Positions 50,819 to 51,994 of a stretch of DNA of 51,994 bases are shown here, piece after piece. The DNA lies in assembly GCA_002840895.1 (NCBI GenBank), contig PHCZ01000006.1, positions 186,925 to 238,918 on the forward strand, in the 5' to 3' direction. The translations under genes and the position numbers were made by a program. Under the pieces are notes generated by a model. The model was not told the origin of the DNA and did no database searches. It worked only from the letters and a program-made list of their open reading frames with translations. The DNA comes from Bacteroidetes bacterium HGW-Bacteroidetes-8. GTDB taxonomy: Bacteria > Bacteroidota > Bacteroidia > Bacteroidales > UBA932. Each line of letters begins with the position of its first letter. Within the stretch, counting starts at the first letter, position 1.

Positions 50819-51799
50819 TTAGGAGCTTGCATTTGTGTCAATAGTGAGTTCTGCTTTGAAGAGCTCGGAGTCGTGGGAGATGTTGAGTTTGTGTTTCCCG
50901 GGATAGAGTATCTCCATACGTTTTGAAACGTTACTTATGCCGATTCCTTTTGATGTGTCTTTGGATATCATCTTTTCGGGGTCGTATAGATTGCTGACCT
51001 TGAAGTTGATAATGCCGGATTTTTCGTTAAGGGTTATTGTGATTCCCTGCTTTTTATCTTTATCGGTGGTGTGTTTGAATGCATTCTCTACAAATGGGAT
51101 AAGAAGCATAGGTGCAATTTTTGTGTTTGGGTTCTCTATGGAGATGTTGAAATCTACAAGCTCTGTATTTGAGGTTCTAAGATTTTGAAGGTTAAGGTAT
51201 TTCTTTAGATAATCTACCTCCTTGTCCAGCTCAATTAGTTCGCAATCTGCCTCATTAAAAGAGTAGCGGAGCATATCTGAGAGTTGCAGCAGTGAGTATG
51301 ATGCCTTTTGGGGGTCTTTGGTGATGAGGGCATCTATGTTGTGAAGTGAGTTGAAAAGGAAATGGGGGTTGATCTGATTACGCAAAAGTGCAAGTTCGCT
51401 CTTTAGGTTCTGTTTTGATTGCTGTAGCTGCATCCGGTCTTTGTTAGCCCAGTCGATGAAGAAGCGAAAGAGTGCTCCATAGATTGTCCAGGTAACCATC
51501 ACAATATAGAACCGGAAGAAGTACATCGAGATATCTATCTTTATAACAATAACCGAGGTGATCATCGCCAAAACCACCACGAGAGCAGTCAATATCCATT
51601 TTTTGTTTTTAATGAATTTGAAAACATTAACATACGAGATATAAAAAAAGATAGGGATTAGAGTTGCCATTATTACATTATACACTGCGAATGCCTTCTG
51701 GTCCGTTATCGTGGGCGACAAAAAAGCTTGAATCAAGTGGTTGAAGTAGTAGATGCCCCAATATGCGAGGTGGACTTTAATGATAGTTGATTTTTTCAT
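50819..51799 (-). CDS. LytS-type sensor histidine kinase
   Basis: A 326-aa inner-membrane kinase. Four N-terminal membrane helices (about 8-115) with short loops and no large sensor domain. A coiled-coil linker (DRMQLQQSKQNLKSELALLR) leads to the phosphoacceptor His146 in NQINPHFLFNSLHNIDALI, the PF06580 His_kinase signature. The ATPase domain ends with the N-box PFVENAFKH and the G-box GIGISNVSKRMEILYPGKH. The start at ATG 51799 is preferred to GTG 51820. It lies 85 bp upstream of the LytTR regulator gene, so they form one two-component system; the signal and targets are unknown. Confidence 0.94.
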   Translation of the reverse strand: MKKSTIIKVHLAYWGIYYFNHLIQAFLSPTITDQKAFAVYNVIMATLIPIFFYISYVNVFKFIKNKKWILTALVVVLAMITSVIVIKIDISMYFFRFYIVMVTWTIYGALFRFFIDWANKDRMQLQQSKQNLKSELALLRNQINPHFLFNSLHNIDALITKDPQKASYSLLQLSDMLRYSFNEADCELIELDKEVDYLKKYLNLQNLRTSNTELVDFNISIENPNTKIAPMLLIPFVENAFKHTTDKDKKQGITITLNEKSGIINFKVSNLYDPEKMISKDTSKGIGISNVSKRMEILYPGKHKLNISHDSELFKAELTIDTNASS

Positions 51800-51888
51800 A
51801 GTAGTTTGTATTTGTTTCACCGCAAAATTGTGGCTACCCGGATTCTAACACAAAAATAATCAATGAAACGGGTAAAATAGTAAACGAA

Positions 51889-51989
51889 CACACAGCAGGA
51901 AAGCATATTTTAAATGTTGCGGTCTTATACCCCCCTCTGCACAACGGGCACGTCCATCCTCATCGTTGTTGAATTTCACACAGCAGGAA
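51889..51989. repeat. 13-bp direct repeat at the window edge
   Basis: CACACAGCAGGAA occurs at 51889-51901 and 51977-51989, 88 bp apart, in a gene-free stretch that runs off the window. No more copies can be seen. Confidence 0.45.
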
Positions 51990-51994
51990 CACAT

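Overview
The window is a piece of a Bacteroidota chromosome, most likely order Bacteroidales. The evidence is a SusC/SusD pair driven by an ECF sigma factor and FecR, phylum-restricted families (LruC/DUF4842, DUF4843, PKD-like, DUF4153), recurrent -7 boxes of the form TAnnTTTG, near absence of Shine-Dalgarno sequences, and the gene order purH-mreBCD-pbp2-rodA. The genus cannot be read from the sequence. There is no rRNA, phage, transposase or CRISPR array. One tRNA-Ser(GGA) lies at the left edge.

Layout. 1-2400: tRNA-Ser and an LruC/LamG surface lipoprotein. 2600-14500: one inducible surface-uptake locus (ECF sigma, FecR anti-sigma, STN-domain SusC, SusD, DUF4843 lipoprotein, PKD-like lipoprotein, two thioredoxin-fold TlpA proteins), closed by a clear terminator. 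It contains no glycosidase or peptidase, so its substrate cannot be read; the two TlpA proteins suggest thiol or redox chemistry. 14700-17700: a periplasmic trypsin-like protease with a second, degenerate protease-like region, and a Fic protein with its own inhibitory motif and a repeat-rich promoter. 17850-23700: housekeeping genes (pgk, rRNA methyltransferase, lgt, smpB, miaA) and a secreted SGNH esterase.

23728-26930 is the accessory part. It has a small ABC ATPase with a 99-aa membrane partner and a HipB/HipA toxin-antitoxin pair. Two nearly identical 124-bp inverted-repeat (MITE-like) elements in direct orientation lie on either side of hipBA. A second 36-bp repeat occurs twice, and a 394-bp gene-free block is built of nested inverted repeats. 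This is the most unusual stretch.

26930-51994 is mostly core: mscS and gcvP; an acyl-CoA carboxylase beta subunit with its biotin carrier; the cell-elongation operon purH-mreB-mreC-mreD-pbp2-rodA; ispD; an Lrp/AsnC regulator; an arginase-fold protein and topA; PBP1A and ddl; a DUF4153 membrane protein; and a LytTR/LytS-type two-component pair. Cell-wall genes (mre, pbp2, rodA, PBP1A, ddl) are concentrated in the right half.

Several start codons were moved downstream of the longest open frame because a -7 box or a conserved N-terminus demands it (fecR, the rRNA methyltransferase, smpB, the carboxylase, lrp, topA, ddl, both two-component genes).
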